This document shows positions 1 through 7,935 of a DNA stretch of 64,000 nt, piece by piece. Each line of letters starts with the position of its first letter. Position 1 is the first letter of the stretch. The notes under the pieces were generated by a model. It had not been told where the DNA came from. It did no database searches and was given only the letters and a program-made list of their open reading frames with translations. A program made the translations under genes and the position numbers. The stretch is from Streptomyces sp. Tu 3180 (lineage in GTDB: Bacteria; Actinomycetota; Actinomycetes; Streptomycetales; Streptomycetaceae), in contig NZ_WOXS01000002.1 of the NCBI RefSeq assembly GCF_009852415.1, positions 8,038,001-8,102,000 of the forward strand, given 5' to 3'.

Positions 1-285
1 AACCGCGGCTGGTCCGAGGAGGACTGGCAGGCGGCCGCGCACCGCCTCACCGCGCGGGGACTGCTGGAGGGCAGTGGACACCCCACCGACGAGGGACGCA
101 GCCTGCACGCCCACATCGAGGTCCGCACCGATGCCCTCGCCGTCCGGCCCTACCGCGGCCTCGGCGCGACCGAGGCCGCCCGGCTCGTCGGCTTGCTCCG
201 CCCGCAGACCGACCGGGTGCTCACCTCCGGCATCATCCCCTTCCCCAACCCCATGGGCCTTCCGCCCCGCACCGCGTCACCTTGA
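1..285 (+). CDS. C-terminal fragment of an SCO6745-family winged-helix-like protein (partial, 5' end outside window)
   Basis: The open frame runs from the window edge to TGA at 283-285 and gives 94 residues. It begins with NRGWSEEDWQAAAHRLTARG and contains LLEGSGHPTDEGRSL, a typical wing/helix pattern. This resembles the C-terminal third of the SCO6745 family, a helix-turn-helix-like group widespread in Streptomyces whose role is not established. The ending FPNPMGLP is also typical of that family. The start and upstream operon context are outside the window. Family assignment is from memory of the pattern only. Confidence 0.6.
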   Translation, partial: NRGWSEEDWQAAAHRLTARGLLEGSGHPTDEGRSLHAHIEVRTDALAVRPYRGLGATEAARLVGLLRPQTDRVLTSGIIPFPNPMGLPPRTASP

Positions 286-477
286 CGAGTCGACGAGTCG
301 CCTCGCGGACCACGGCGGTGAGCAGGTGAGCACGGGAGCCGCAGCGCGGTTCCGGGGCCTGCCCGGTCGCGGTGGAGGCGTCCGCTCTCCGGCCGCCGGC
401 CTGCCGGGCATCCGCTCCGGACACGCCCGCGGACGGTCCGACGAGCCGGGGAGCGGAGGAAGGCACGGTCGGCCGGG

Positions 478-870
478 TCACGTCCGGCGCGTTCGGTCCG
501 CGGGCAGTGCGGCGCACCCCGCTGGTCCACCGGGCAGGCGCCGGCGGTTGTTCGCCACGAGCCGGTAGGCGGCGTGGGCTGCCCAGCGCACCGGCGGCAG
601 GGTGAGCAGCGCTCCTACGAGTGCCCAGGCGCCGCCGGCGCTCAGCAGCAGTTTCGCCACCGCCCGGGCGCCGCCGTACACCCTTCCGACCGGTGTCACC
701 CAGAGTGCTTCGTGCCGGGCGCGTTCCCGGGTGACGCCCAGAGCCGCGAGATCGGCGCGCTGCCAGGGAACGGCTTCGCACCCAGGACGCACCACTCGCT
801 CGAGGAAACGCACCGAGCTGGTGCAGAAGCCGCAGTCCCCGTCGAAGACAAGTACCGGCCGGTTTCGCAT
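478..870 (-). CDS. DCC-family (DUF393) thiol-disulfide oxidoreductase-like protein
   Basis: About 130 residues. The N-terminus reads MRNRPVLVFDGDCGFCTSSVRFL, the D-G-x-C-x-x-C signature of the DUF393/DCC family, a thioredoxin-like fold thought to act on thiols. The middle (LGVTRERARHEALWVTP, YGGARAVAKLL) and the C-terminal YRLVANNRRRL follow the usual DCC layout. The start is uncertain. ATG 870 sits directly behind a GGGGGG run, while ATG 879 and 882 are in frame just upstream, and the frame stays open to 1176 without coding character. It faces the preceding + strand gene. Substrate and partner are unknown. Confidence 0.8.
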   Translation of the reverse strand: MRNRPVLVFDGDCGFCTSSVRFLERVVRPGCEAVPWQRADLAALGVTRERARHEALWVTPVGRVYGGARAVAKLLLSAGGAWALVGALLTLPPVRWAAHAAYRLVANNRRRLPGGPAGCAALPADRTRRT

Positions 871-1205
871 ACCCCCCATCATGCCGCGCCCGCCGTCCCG
901 GCGGCCGGACGGCCGTCGTTGCGCAGACGATCGCCGATCCCGCCCGCCCGGAGGCATCGGCCCGGGCGTCGTGGGCCCCGCGTGACCGTCCGCCACCGGC
1001 TCGACCGGCGGCCCGGGAGGGTGGTGGCGCCGGCCGTGATCGGGATCGGCACGGATCTGCGAAGGGGGGCGGGGGGCGAGCCCGGAAGCGGTCCTCGGCG
1101 CCGCCGGAAGCAGGTCGCGGGAATCGACCGCGGTCGCGTGCGGTGAAGCCGCGTGACGGGGGTACCGGCAGGGCAACGCATGACGGGCGGGTCGGGAGGG
1201 CGACG
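871..1205. other. Intergenic stretch without recognisable gene
   Basis: This divergent region lies between the DCC-family gene (minus) and the small membrane protein (plus). Open frames here are arginine/proline-rich shadows. I see no repeat or convincing promoter. The only functional-looking element is the GGGAGGG ribosome-binding sequence at 1194-1200 serving the gene at 1206. Confidence 0.5.
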
Positions 1206-1457
1206 ATGGATTCGATGAGTCAGTTGCGGCAGCTCAGGGCTGTGTACGCGGGCGGCGTGGTCGCCTGGACCTTCTGCCTGTTGCTGACCATGGTCCAGGG
1301 CGACGGGTCGGCACGGCAGACGGTGGTGCTGCTGGGGCTGCTCGCCGTCTTCCTCGTCCTGCTGCTGTGGTCGACCTGGTGCCTCTGGGAAGCCGGGACG
1401 CGCCGTTCGGTGGAGCGGGCCGGAGGCACGATGAACGCGCAGGTCGAGCGTTCCTAG
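1206..1457 (+). CDS. Small two-TM membrane protein, function unknown
   Basis: 83 residues beginning MDSMSQLRQL. Two hydrophobic segments are visible: roughly residues 12-32 (AVYAGGVVAWTFCLLLTMV) and 40-62 (TVVLLGLLAVFLVLLLWSTW). A polar, charged C-terminal tail follows. The ATG at 1206 is preceded by GGGAGGG at 1194-1200, which decides the start over the in-frame GTG at 1143. A GC-rich hairpin at 1498-1516 follows. I do not recognise the family. It is probably a small inner-membrane protein. Confidence 0.6.
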   Translation: MDSMSQLRQLRAVYAGGVVAWTFCLLLTMVQGDGSARQTVVLLGLLAVFLVLLLWSTWCLWEAGTRRSVERAGGTMNAQVERS

Positions 1458-1497
1458 CGGGGCGACGGCCGGCACGGTGCGGGCCCGTGGGCGGAAG

Positions 1498-1516
1498 GAG
1501 CCCCGGCCCGGGGCTC
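1498..1516 (+). terminator. GC-rich hairpin after the small membrane protein gene
   Basis: GAGCCCCG (1498-1505) pairs with CGGGGCTC (1509-1516) around a 3-nt loop. It lies 40 nt past the stop of the gene ending at 1457, with no T-run, as is usual in Streptomyces. Confidence 0.5.
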
Positions 1517-1755
1517 AGGGCCGACGGGCCCGTCCGGGATCCGGGATCCCGCCGCCGGGCCGGAGCGGGTGAGAGGGGACCGGGGCACGAGGACGTACGT
1601 CGTCCCGGTGCCGGGCCCGCCCGGGCGGGCGGGCGCGCGGCGGTCACCCGCACGGGTGAAAGCACGGGCCGTCGGCTCCCGGCCCGCATGTCCGGCGCGC
1701 TCCCGGGGAGAACCCCGGCATGCGACGCCGTCCCGGCGACGGAGGGAGCCCACGC

Positions 1756-2436
1756 GTGAGCGAAGTCGTCCTCGACGCCGTCTTCGCCTCCGACCACCAG
1801 TGGGTCGCGGGGCGTTCCTGGGCCTATCCCGACGGCGGCCCCACCAATCCGGGCGACGACAAACTGGACCACCTCACCGCGGAGCCCGGCCACTCGCGCA
1901 CCGGCACGTTCCGCGCCACGCGCCGGGCCGACGGACTGTGGGACACGGGCCTGCTGACCACCGAGGAGAGCGCCGAGGGGTTCACGGTCCGTACCGGAGA
2001 CCGCCTGGACGCCAGGGTGCGCCTGCCCACCGGGCTGGGCGCGTGGCCGGCGATCTGGACCTGGCGGGACGGGGGCAACGAGGTGGACGTGTTCGAGTAC
2101 CACCCGGACAACCCCGACCTGCTGGAGTTCACCAACCACGTGCGTCCGGGACAGAGGTACGTCCGCGACGACGCCGTCCGTCCCGGCGGCCTCGTCGATC
2201 TGAGCGTGACGTTCGGCGGGCGCAGTGTGGTCTGGTCGCTGAACGGCAGACGGGTGTTCGCCGACGGACGCGGTGTCGGACCCGGCTGGTACGCCTACCT
2301 CATCGTCAACCTCTCGGTGTGCGCGGGGCGTTACCACCCGCCTCCCGACGCCGCCACCACCGAGCTGTCGTACGAGGTGGAGAGCCTGGTGGTGTACCGC
2401 GACGGTCCGCGCGGGACGGCGCTGCGGACGGGGTGA
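1756..2436 (+). CDS. Glycoside hydrolase family 16-like (beta-glucanase-type) protein
   Basis: 226 residues. The central segment GAWPAIWTWRDGGNEVDVFEY is the GH16 signature: jelly-roll fold with the E-[VI]-D-x-x-E catalytic motif, here E-V-D-V-F-E, where the first Glu is nucleophile and the second the acid/base. Upstream it has the GRLDARVRLP-type strand preceding the motif. GTG at 1756 is chosen because GGAGGGA lies at 1741-1747 with 9-nt spacing; an in-frame ATG at 1720 lacks one. No signal peptide is visible, which is odd for a GH16 enzyme, so an intracellular or non-catalytic role is possible. It converges on the next gene. Confidence 0.7.
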   Translation: MSEVVLDAVFASDHQWVAGRSWAYPDGGPTNPGDDKLDHLTAEPGHSRTGTFRATRRADGLWDTGLLTTEESAEGFTVRTGDRLDARVRLPTGLGAWPAIWTWRDGGNEVDVFEYHPDNPDLLEFTNHVRPGQRYVRDDAVRPGGLVDLSVTFGGRSVVWSLNGRRVFADGRGVGPGWYAYLIVNLSVCAGRYHPPPDAATTELSYEVESLVVYRDGPRGTALRTG

Positions 2437-2550
2437 CCCGGCTGTCGGGCGCCGGGCCGGCCGGGTGTTCCGTACGCGCGCCCGATCGGGCCGGCCGGAC
2501 ATGCCGGGAGCGGGGGACGGGAACCGCCCGTCTCCTGGGCGGGGACGCGC

Positions 2551-3432
2551 TCAGGTCTGTCCTTCCGCGGTCTTCCAGAACTCACGCAGCGCGACGGCGA
2601 GCGCCTCGGGCGCCTCCTCGGCGATGTGGTGGCCCGAGTCGATCGGACCGCCGTCCGGCCGGCCCCCGGCCCGGTCCCGCCACACCTCCAGCACGTCGCC
2701 GTAGAGGTCGGCCATGTCGTCCCGGGTGGCCCACAGGACCTGCAGCGGACACCCGATGCGACGGCCGGCTCGCCGGTCGGCGTCGTCGTGCCGGCGGTCG
2801 ATGCCCAGACCGGCCCGGTAGTCCTCGCACATGGCGTGCACGGTGGCCGGGTCGTGGACGGCGCGGCGGTAGTCCTCGTACGCCTCGGCGCCCATGTGCC
2901 CGGGGGTGGCCCCGTACCAGGCGTCGGGGTCCGCGTTGATGATCCGTTCGGCGGGCTTGTCGGTCTGCCCGAGGAAGAACCAGTGCCACCAGTTCGCGGC
3001 GAACTTCGCGTCGCACCGGCGCAGTGCCTCGCCGATGGGGACGGCGTCCAGCACGCTCAGGGCGGAGACGGCCTCCGGGTGGTCCAGGGCGAGGCGGGTG
3101 GCCACGTACGCGCCCCGGTCGTGGCCGACGACGGCGAACCGTTCGTGGCCCAGGCCACGCATCAGGGCCAGGCAGTCTCCGGCCATGGCGCGCTTGGAGT
3201 ACGGACGGTGTTCCCGGTCGGTCGGGGGCTTCGAGGACTCTCCGTAGCCTCGCAGGTCGGGGCAGACCACCGTGTGACCCGCGGCGACCAGGAGCGGGGC
3301 CACGCGGTGCCAGGTCGCGTGCGTGCGCGGATGGCCGTGCAGGAGCAGTACCGCCGGACCGTCGCCGCCGTACCGCACGCGGAGCCGGGCCCCGTCTCCC
3401 GCACGACGCGCCAGCGTGAAACCGTCGAACAT
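2551..3432 (-). CDS. Alpha/beta hydrolase, haloacetate (fluoroacetate) dehalogenase / epoxide hydrolase type
   Basis: 293 residues. HGHPRTHATW (oxyanion-hole region), DLRGYGESSKP, and VVGHDRGAYVATRLALDHP with Asp105 at the nucleophile elbow place it with Asp-nucleophile hydrolases. WWHWFFLGQ near residue 147 matches the cap region of fluoroacetate dehalogenases, where His and Trp bind halide. DSGHHIAEEAPEAL supplies the catalytic His near 268. AGGGGGCGGC precedes ATG 3432. Real substrates cannot be read from the sequence; epoxide hydrolysis is the main alternative. Confidence 0.82.
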   Translation of the reverse strand: MFDGFTLARRAGDGARLRVRYGGDGPAVLLLHGHPRTHATWHRVAPLLVAAGHTVVCPDLRGYGESSKPPTDREHRPYSKRAMAGDCLALMRGLGHERFAVVGHDRGAYVATRLALDHPEAVSALSVLDAVPIGEALRRCDAKFAANWWHWFFLGQTDKPAERIINADPDAWYGATPGHMGAEAYEDYRRAVHDPATVHAMCEDYRAGLGIDRRHDDADRRAGRRIGCPLQVLWATRDDMADLYGDVLEVWRDRAGGRPDGGPIDSGHHIAEEAPEALAVALREFWKTAEGQT

Positions 3433-3729
3433 GCCGCCCCCTGCGCTCGGTCGTGGTGGTCCACCTGCCCCGGATCACTCCGTCCACACGATCGTTCCGG
3501 TGCCGCACGCCCCGCTCACGGCGCTTCCGGGGCGGTGTCCGGGACCACCGCCGAACCGGTGGAGCCGCGCGAAGGCGGGGACTTCCCCGGCCTCCGCCGG
3601 CGACCGGGGCGCGGACCGAGCCCGGCGCGTCTCCTCGGGGGGCCCGGCCCCACGGCCGTAGCACCGCAGGCCCGGGTCCCGGGTTCCGGCTCCCGATGAG
3701 TTTTCGGTGCCCGGGCGGTCCACTTGGTC

Positions 3730-4599
3730 ATGATGACGCGGATACTCAAGACCTCCGGGGCCGACCTCGCCTACGACGTCCACGGCCCGCTGCCGACCGC
3801 CGACGGGCGCCCACCGCTGTTCATGATCGGCCAGCCCATGGACGCCCGCGGCTTCGACGCGCTGGTGTCGCACTTCCCCGAGCGCACCGTGATCACCTAC
3901 GATCCGCGCGGCATCGGCCGCAGCACCCGCAAGGACGGCCGGGTCGACCACGTGCCCCGGATCCAGGCCGCCGACGTGCACGCCCTCATCGAGGCGCTCG
4001 GTGCGGGCCCGGTCGAGATGTTCGCGAGCAGCGGCGGTGCGGTGACCGCGCTCGCTCTCGTGGCGGCGCACCCCGAGGACGTGACCACCCTGGTGGCGCA
4101 CGAGCCGCCCCTCATTCCGCTGCTTCCCGACGCCCGGGCCGCCGAGCGCGCCGCAGCCGGCGTCCGGGACGTCTACGAGAAGAAGGGCTGGGGTGCCGGC
4201 ATGGCGGCCTTCATCGCGATGACGTCGTGGCGGGGCGAGTTCACCGACGACTACTTCGCCCTGCCCGCGCCGGATCCCGCTGCCTTCGGGATGCCGGCCG
4301 AGGACGACGGCTCCCGTGACGATCCGCTGTTCTCCGACCGGTCCCGGGCGGTCAGCAGTTACCGGCCGGACGTCGACGCGCTGACCGCGGCGCCGACCCG
4401 GATCGTGATCGCCGTGGGGGAGGAGTCCGGGGACGTCCTCACCGGACGCGCCTCGGTGGCCACGGCCGAGCTGCTCGGTCAGCGGGCGACGGTGTTCCCG
4501 AGCCACCACGGCGGCTTCCTCGGCGGCGAGTCCGGCTACGCCGGGCAGCCCGAGGCCTTCGCGCGCAGGTTGCGCGAGGTCCTCGAAGAGGCCGGCTGA
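3730..4599 (+). CDS. Alpha/beta hydrolase (serine type)
   Basis: 289 residues from ATG 3730 (ATG 3733 and TTG 3724 are alternatives; no strong ribosome-binding site is seen). LFMIGQPMDARGFDALVSHF and VITYDPRGIGRST are the usual strand 3/4 motifs. VEMFASSGGAVTALALVAAHP holds the nucleophile elbow with Ser in A-S-S-G-G. FPSHHGGFLGG near the end supplies the catalytic His. HEPPLIPLLPD is typical of actinobacterial alpha/beta hydrolases near transcriptional regulators. Substrate is unknown. The upstream gene is divergent. Confidence 0.8.
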   Translation: MMTRILKTSGADLAYDVHGPLPTADGRPPLFMIGQPMDARGFDALVSHFPERTVITYDPRGIGRSTRKDGRVDHVPRIQAADVHALIEALGAGPVEMFASSGGAVTALALVAAHPEDVTTLVAHEPPLIPLLPDARAAERAAAGVRDVYEKKGWGAGMAAFIAMTSWRGEFTDDYFALPAPDPAAFGMPAEDDGSRDDPLFSDRSRAVSSYRPDVDALTAAPTRIVIAVGEESGDVLTGRASVATAELLGQRATVFPSHHGGFLGGESGYAGQPEAFARRLREVLEEAG

Positions 4600-4705
4600 C
4601 GGTTTCCACGACCAGGTCCCGGAGGCAGTGCGCTGACCGGCGGGCCGCCGGGGTGACGTGAGCCGAGGTGTGCGAAGGGAGGTGCCGGCCGCCCCCTTCG
4701 CGCCG

Positions 4706-5440
4706 TCACTCCGCCGGCGGCGCGGTGATCCGCTTCTCGAACCAGTGCTGGGCGTACGGCTCGTCGCTGAAGGCGGCGACCTCCCGGAAGCCGTGGGAGC
4801 GGTACAGGCCGATCGCGGCGTCGAGCGCCTCGTTGGTGTCAGGCGCAAGGTGTCGTGGCCGTGCCGGGCGGCCCGCGCCTCCGGCTCGGCCAGGAACCGG
4901 CGGCCGAGGCCGAGGCCCCGGGCACGGGAGGGCGACCCGCATGCGCTTGACCTCCGCCGGTGCCCCGGAGGGCAGTTTCAGGCCGGCGCAGCCGACGGGC
5001 TCGCCGTGCAGCCGGGCGACGAGGAACAGGCCCTGCGGCGGACGGACTTCCCCGGCGTCGGGCAGCAGGCTCCGCGCGGGGTCGAAGCCGGTCTCGAAGC
5101 GCTCCTGCAACTCGGTGAAGCAGCACCGCAGGCAGTGCTCGGCGTCGGGGTGGTCCGGGGCGACGGGGTCCAGGGTGACCGTCGCGGCGGTCAGCAACCG
5201 GTCGACCTCGGCCATGGCGGCGACCAGCCGGGCGCGCCGGGCCGTGTCGAGCGGCTCCAGGAGGCGGCCGGCCAACTCGTCGCTCCTGCGGTCGAGTTCG
5301 GCGCGCTCCGCGCGGCCCGCTTCGGTGAGCCGGACGGTGCGCACCCGTCAGTCCCGGGGGTGCGGCTCGACGCTCACCAGGCCGTCGGCCTCGAGGGAGC
5401 GCAGCAGCCGGCTGACGTACCCGGAGTCGAGCCCGAGGCG
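4706..5440 (-). pseudogene. Decayed MarR-GNAT bifunctional protein gene
   Basis: Reading the minus strand, ERLGLDSGYVSRLLRSLEADGL is the recognition helix of a MarR winged helix, cut off at its 5' end by a stop near 5440. VSVEPHPRD is then followed by an in-frame TGA near 5347 and continues RVRTVRLTEAGRAERAELDRR. A GNAT acetyltransferase half follows: EHCLRCCFTELQERFETGFDP, LFLVARLHGEPVGCAGLKL, EVKRMRVALP. The frame then shifts to give ARGLGLGRRFLAEPEARAA and shifts back to DTNEALDAAIGLYRSHGF. So there are one truncation, one stop and two compensating single-base indels near 4925 and 4858. Intact homologues are about 310 residues. Confidence 0.75.
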
Positions 5441-5451
5441 TTCTCACAAAT

Positions 5452-5471
5452 AAATGTTCGAGTGAACATTT
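5452..5471. promoter_or_regulatory. AT-rich inverted repeat, candidate MarR/TetR operator
   Basis: AAATGTTC (5452-5459) and GAACATTT (5464-5471) are perfect 8-bp arms around 4 nt, in an A+T-rich island. It sits just upstream of the MarR-GNAT relic and 19 bp before the ATG at 5490. This is where a MarR-type autoregulator would bind. Confidence 0.5.
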
Positions 5472-5489
5472 TTCTGTTAGAAAGGGGGT

Positions 5490-5621
5490 ATGGATGTAGC
5501 CGATCGTTTCCACCCGGCCCTGCGGCGTACCCGGGGCGCCGACCGGACGGCCGCGCCCCGGGCACGTGCCCGGGGCGCGGCCGTGCACACCGGCCCCGAC
5601 GTGGTCCGGGCCGCCCGGTGA
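5490..5621 (+). CDS. 43-codon leader ORF overlapping the Nudix gene start
   Basis: ATG 5490 follows AGAAAGGGGG (5479-5488), the best ribosome-binding site in the area. The frame encodes MDVADRFHPALRRTRGADRT and ends at TGA 5619-5621, overlapping GTG 5618 of the Nudix gene as GTGA. The product is Arg/Ala-rich and resembles nothing I know. The ORF contains the 38-bp palindrome at 5547-5584. It may be a real leader peptide giving translational coupling, or the truncated 5' end of a lost gene. Confidence 0.35.
   Translation: MDVADRFHPALRRTRGADRTAAPRARARGAAVHTGPDVVRAAR
5547..5584. repeat. Perfect 38-bp palindrome
   Basis: Bases 5547-5565 are the exact reverse complement of 5566-5584 with no spacer. 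The centre is GCACGTGC. It could be a hairpin with a 4-nt loop or a protein site built on CACGTG. It lies between a strong ribosome-binding site and the Nudix start, an unusual position for a terminator. Confidence 0.75.
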
Positions 5622-6283
5622 CCGCGGGCATCGACACGCCGGACCGGCGCGGACGCACGGGACTGGACCGGCACGGCCGCGGCCTGACGGGCAATCCGCG
5701 GGTGCGGATCGTCGACGTGGAGGTCCTCTCCTGCGACTGGTACGTCCTGCGCAGGACCACGTTCGACCACCGGCACGCCGACGGCCGCTGGAGCCGTGAA
5801 CAGCGCGAGACCTACGACCGCGGTGACGGCGCCACGATCCTGCTCTACGACACCGACCGCGAAACCGTCCTGCTCACCCGCCAGTTCCGTCTTCCCGCCT
5901 ACGTCAACGGACACCCCGACGGGATGCTCGTCGAGAGCGCGGCCGGCCTGCTGGACGGCGACACCCCCGAGGAAGCCGTCCGCAGGGAGGCGGCCGAGGA
6001 GACGGGACACGACATCGGTGCGGCCGAGCACCTCTTCGACGTCTACATGAGTCCCGGCTCGGTCACCGAACGCCTGCACTTCTTCGCCGCCCCCTACCGC
6101 CCCGCGGCCACCGCGACCGCACAGGCGGGCATCGCCGAGGAGGGGGAGGACATCACCGTCCTGGAGCTTCCCTTCTCCGAGGCGCTGGCCATGATCCGCA
6201 ACCGCGGGATCGTCGACGCCAAGACCGTCCTGCTGCTGCAGTGGGCGGCCCTGGAGGGCCCGTTCACGCACGTCCGCAGATGA
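5618..6283 (+). CDS. Nudix hydrolase, NudK (GDP-mannose pyrophosphatase)-like
   Basis: 221 residues if started at GTG 5618. From NPRVRIVDVEVLSCDWYVLR onward it follows the E. coli NudK pattern: YDRGDGATILLYD, LLTRQFRLP, then the Nudix box GLLDGDTPEEAVRREAAEETG (G-x5-E-x7-R-E-x2-E-E-x-G complete), LFDVYMSPGSVTERLHFF, and LPFSEALAMI. NudK cleaves GDP-mannose; Streptomyces homologues may prefer other sugar nucleotides or ADP-ribose. The N-terminal 25 residues before NPRVRI look non-conserved, so translation might begin later. GTG 5618 overlaps the stop of the 43-codon leader, implying coupling. Confidence 0.85.
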   Translation: MTAGIDTPDRRGRTGLDRHGRGLTGNPRVRIVDVEVLSCDWYVLRRTTFDHRHADGRWSREQRETYDRGDGATILLYDTDRETVLLTRQFRLPAYVNGHPDGMLVESAAGLLDGDTPEEAVRREAAEETGHDIGAAEHLFDVYMSPGSVTERLHFFAAPYRPAATATAQAGIAEEGEDITVLELPFSEALAMIRNRGIVDAKTVLLLQWAALEGPFTHVRR

Positions 6284-6627
6284 CGGACGCCCAGCCCGAC
6301 CGCGGCGGGGACCGCCTGCCGACGGCGCTCCCGCGCGCCCCGACGCACCACGGGGGAACCCATGACCTGCCGCACCCGTCCGGCCGCGGCCTGTGCTCCG
6401 GCCGCGGCGCTGCCGTGGCCGCGCCCGGTGTCGCGGCCACGCCCGGCGAGGCGATCGACGAGCACGCCGCGTGCTTGACGCGCGCCGTCCCGCCATGGGT
6501 CACTCTCAACGCCGGGGACGCCGCCGCACACCGGCCGCGGTCTCGGCCCGGGGCCCGTGGCGCCCCACCGCACGTGATGTCACCCGACCCGGTGTCCGTC
6601 CCTACGAACGAGATGGCAGCCCCATGA
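6280..6627 (+). CDS. Doubtful 115-codon ORF bridging the Nudix and P450 genes
   Basis: The interval has one open frame whose ATG (6280) overlaps the Nudix stop as ATGA and whose stop overlaps the P450 start as ATGA. Third positions are GC-rich, about 88 %. The peptide (MTDAQPDRGGDRLPTALPRA and onward) is Pro/Arg/His-rich with no recognisable fold, so it may be spurious. Two direct CCGGCCGCGGC copies lie near 6380-6405. Otherwise I see nothing in this 340-nt gap; the P450 promoter would have to lie here. Confidence 0.22.
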   Translation: MTDAQPDRGGDRLPTALPRAPTHHGGTHDLPHPSGRGLCSGRGAAVAAPGVAATPGEAIDEHAACLTRAVPPWVTLNAGDAAAHRPRSRPGARGAPPHVMSPDPVSVPTNEMAAP

Positions 6628-7820
6628 GCATCATCGATCTCGCCGCACTGGGCGAGTCCTTCACCCGCGACCCCTATCCCGTGTACGCCGGATTACGGGC
6701 CCGGGGGCCGGTGCACCGCATCCGGATGCCGGAAGGGGGTGCGGAAGCCTGGCTCGTCGTCGGATACGAGGCCGGGCGTGCCGCACTCGCCGACCCCGGG
6801 CTCTCGAAGGACTGGAGCAAGGCGTCCCCCTCCCTGCCGCTGGGCGCCGTCTCCTCCGGCCCGCACATGCTCAGGGCCGACCCGCCGGACCACACGCGGC
6901 TGCGCAAACTGGTCGCCCGGGAGTTCACCGCGCGCCGGGTGGAGGGACTCGCCCCGGGCATCCAGAAGACCACCGACGCGCTGCTGGACCGGATGCTCGC
7001 CGCCCCCGACGGGCGCGCCGACCTCGTCGAGGCGCTGTCCTTCCCGTTGCCGATATCCGTGATCTGCGAACTCCTCGGCGTACCGGACCTGGACCGCGAG
7101 TCCTTCAGGACCTGGTCGAACGACGCCCTCGGCGCCGTCGACCCCGAAGAGCGCAAGGCCGCGGCGACCTCGATGGCGCAGTACATGGCGGACCTGGTGG
7201 AGGGCAAGCGGAAGCGGCCCGGCGACGACCTCATGAGCGCGCTGATCCACGACTCCGACGAGGACGGCGACCGGCTGTCCCGCGAGGAACTCCTGGGCAT
7301 GGCCTGGCTGCTGCTCGTGGCCGGCCACGAGACCACCGTGAACCTCATCTCCAACGGAGTCCTCGCCCTGCTCACCCATCCGGAGCAGTTGGCCGCCCTG
7401 CGCGCGGACCTCTCCCTGATCGACGCCGCGGTCGAGGAGATGCTCCGCTACGAGGGCCCCGTGGAGACCCCCACGTTCCGCTTCACCACCGGGCCGGTGA
7501 CGATCGGCGACACGGTCGTCCCGGGAGGCGGCGAACTCGTCCTGATCGCGATGGCCGACGCCAACCGCGACCCCGCCCGCTTCCCCGCGCCCGACCGTTT
7601 CGACATCTCCCGTGACGCCCGGGGCCATGTGGCGTTCGGCCACGGCATCCACCACTGCCTGGGGGCTCCGCTGGCACGCCTGGAGGCACGGATCGCCGTC
7701 AGGACGCTGCTGGAGCGCTGTCCCGACCTGACCCTGGACGTCCATCCGGCGGCGATCACCTGGCGGCCGGGAATGATGATCCGCGGTCCGCGCGGCCTGC
7801 CCGTACGTTTCACCCGGTAG
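6624..7820 (+). CDS. Cytochrome P450, CYP107-like
   Basis: 398 residues, the usual length for soluble bacterial P450s. All landmarks are present: I-helix AGHETT (233-238), ExxR as EMLR (272-275), the PERF-like PDRFDISRDARGH, and the heme-ligand loop FGHGIHHCLG with Cys345. The N-terminus (IIDLAALGESFTRDPYPVYAGLR) is typical of CYP107 members, which hydroxylate macrolides and other secondary metabolites or xenobiotics. No ferredoxin or reductase gene is adjacent, so electrons must come from elsewhere. ATG 6624 has only a weak ribosome-binding site (GAGATGG). Confidence 0.93.
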   Translation: MSIIDLAALGESFTRDPYPVYAGLRARGPVHRIRMPEGGAEAWLVVGYEAGRAALADPGLSKDWSKASPSLPLGAVSSGPHMLRADPPDHTRLRKLVAREFTARRVEGLAPGIQKTTDALLDRMLAAPDGRADLVEALSFPLPISVICELLGVPDLDRESFRTWSNDALGAVDPEERKAAATSMAQYMADLVEGKRKRPGDDLMSALIHDSDEDGDRLSREELLGMAWLLLVAGHETTVNLISNGVLALLTHPEQLAALRADLSLIDAAVEEMLRYEGPVETPTFRFTTGPVTIGDTVVPGGGELVLIAMADANRDPARFPAPDRFDISRDARGHVAFGHGIHHCLGAPLARLEARIAVRTLLERCPDLTLDVHPAAITWRPGMMIRGPRGLPVRFTR

Positions 7821-7935
7821 GCCGAGGACGGCCGCGAGCCCTCCCCGGTCCGCCGGCGGCCCTCCGTCCACCGAGGGCCGATCGCGCCCGGGCGCCGGCC
7901 CGGTACGCGCGGAGGTGCGCACCCCGCCGTACAGC

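Noticed and set aside
574..1146. 190-codon open frame on + strand across the DCC gene
   Set aside because: Antisense to the DCC-family gene, arginine-rich with no recognisable motif; an artefact of high GC.
3475..4848. 457-codon frame on - strand
   Set aside because: Lies opposite the well-supported alpha/beta hydrolase gene at 3730-4599. Only its first few residues belong to the GNAT relic.
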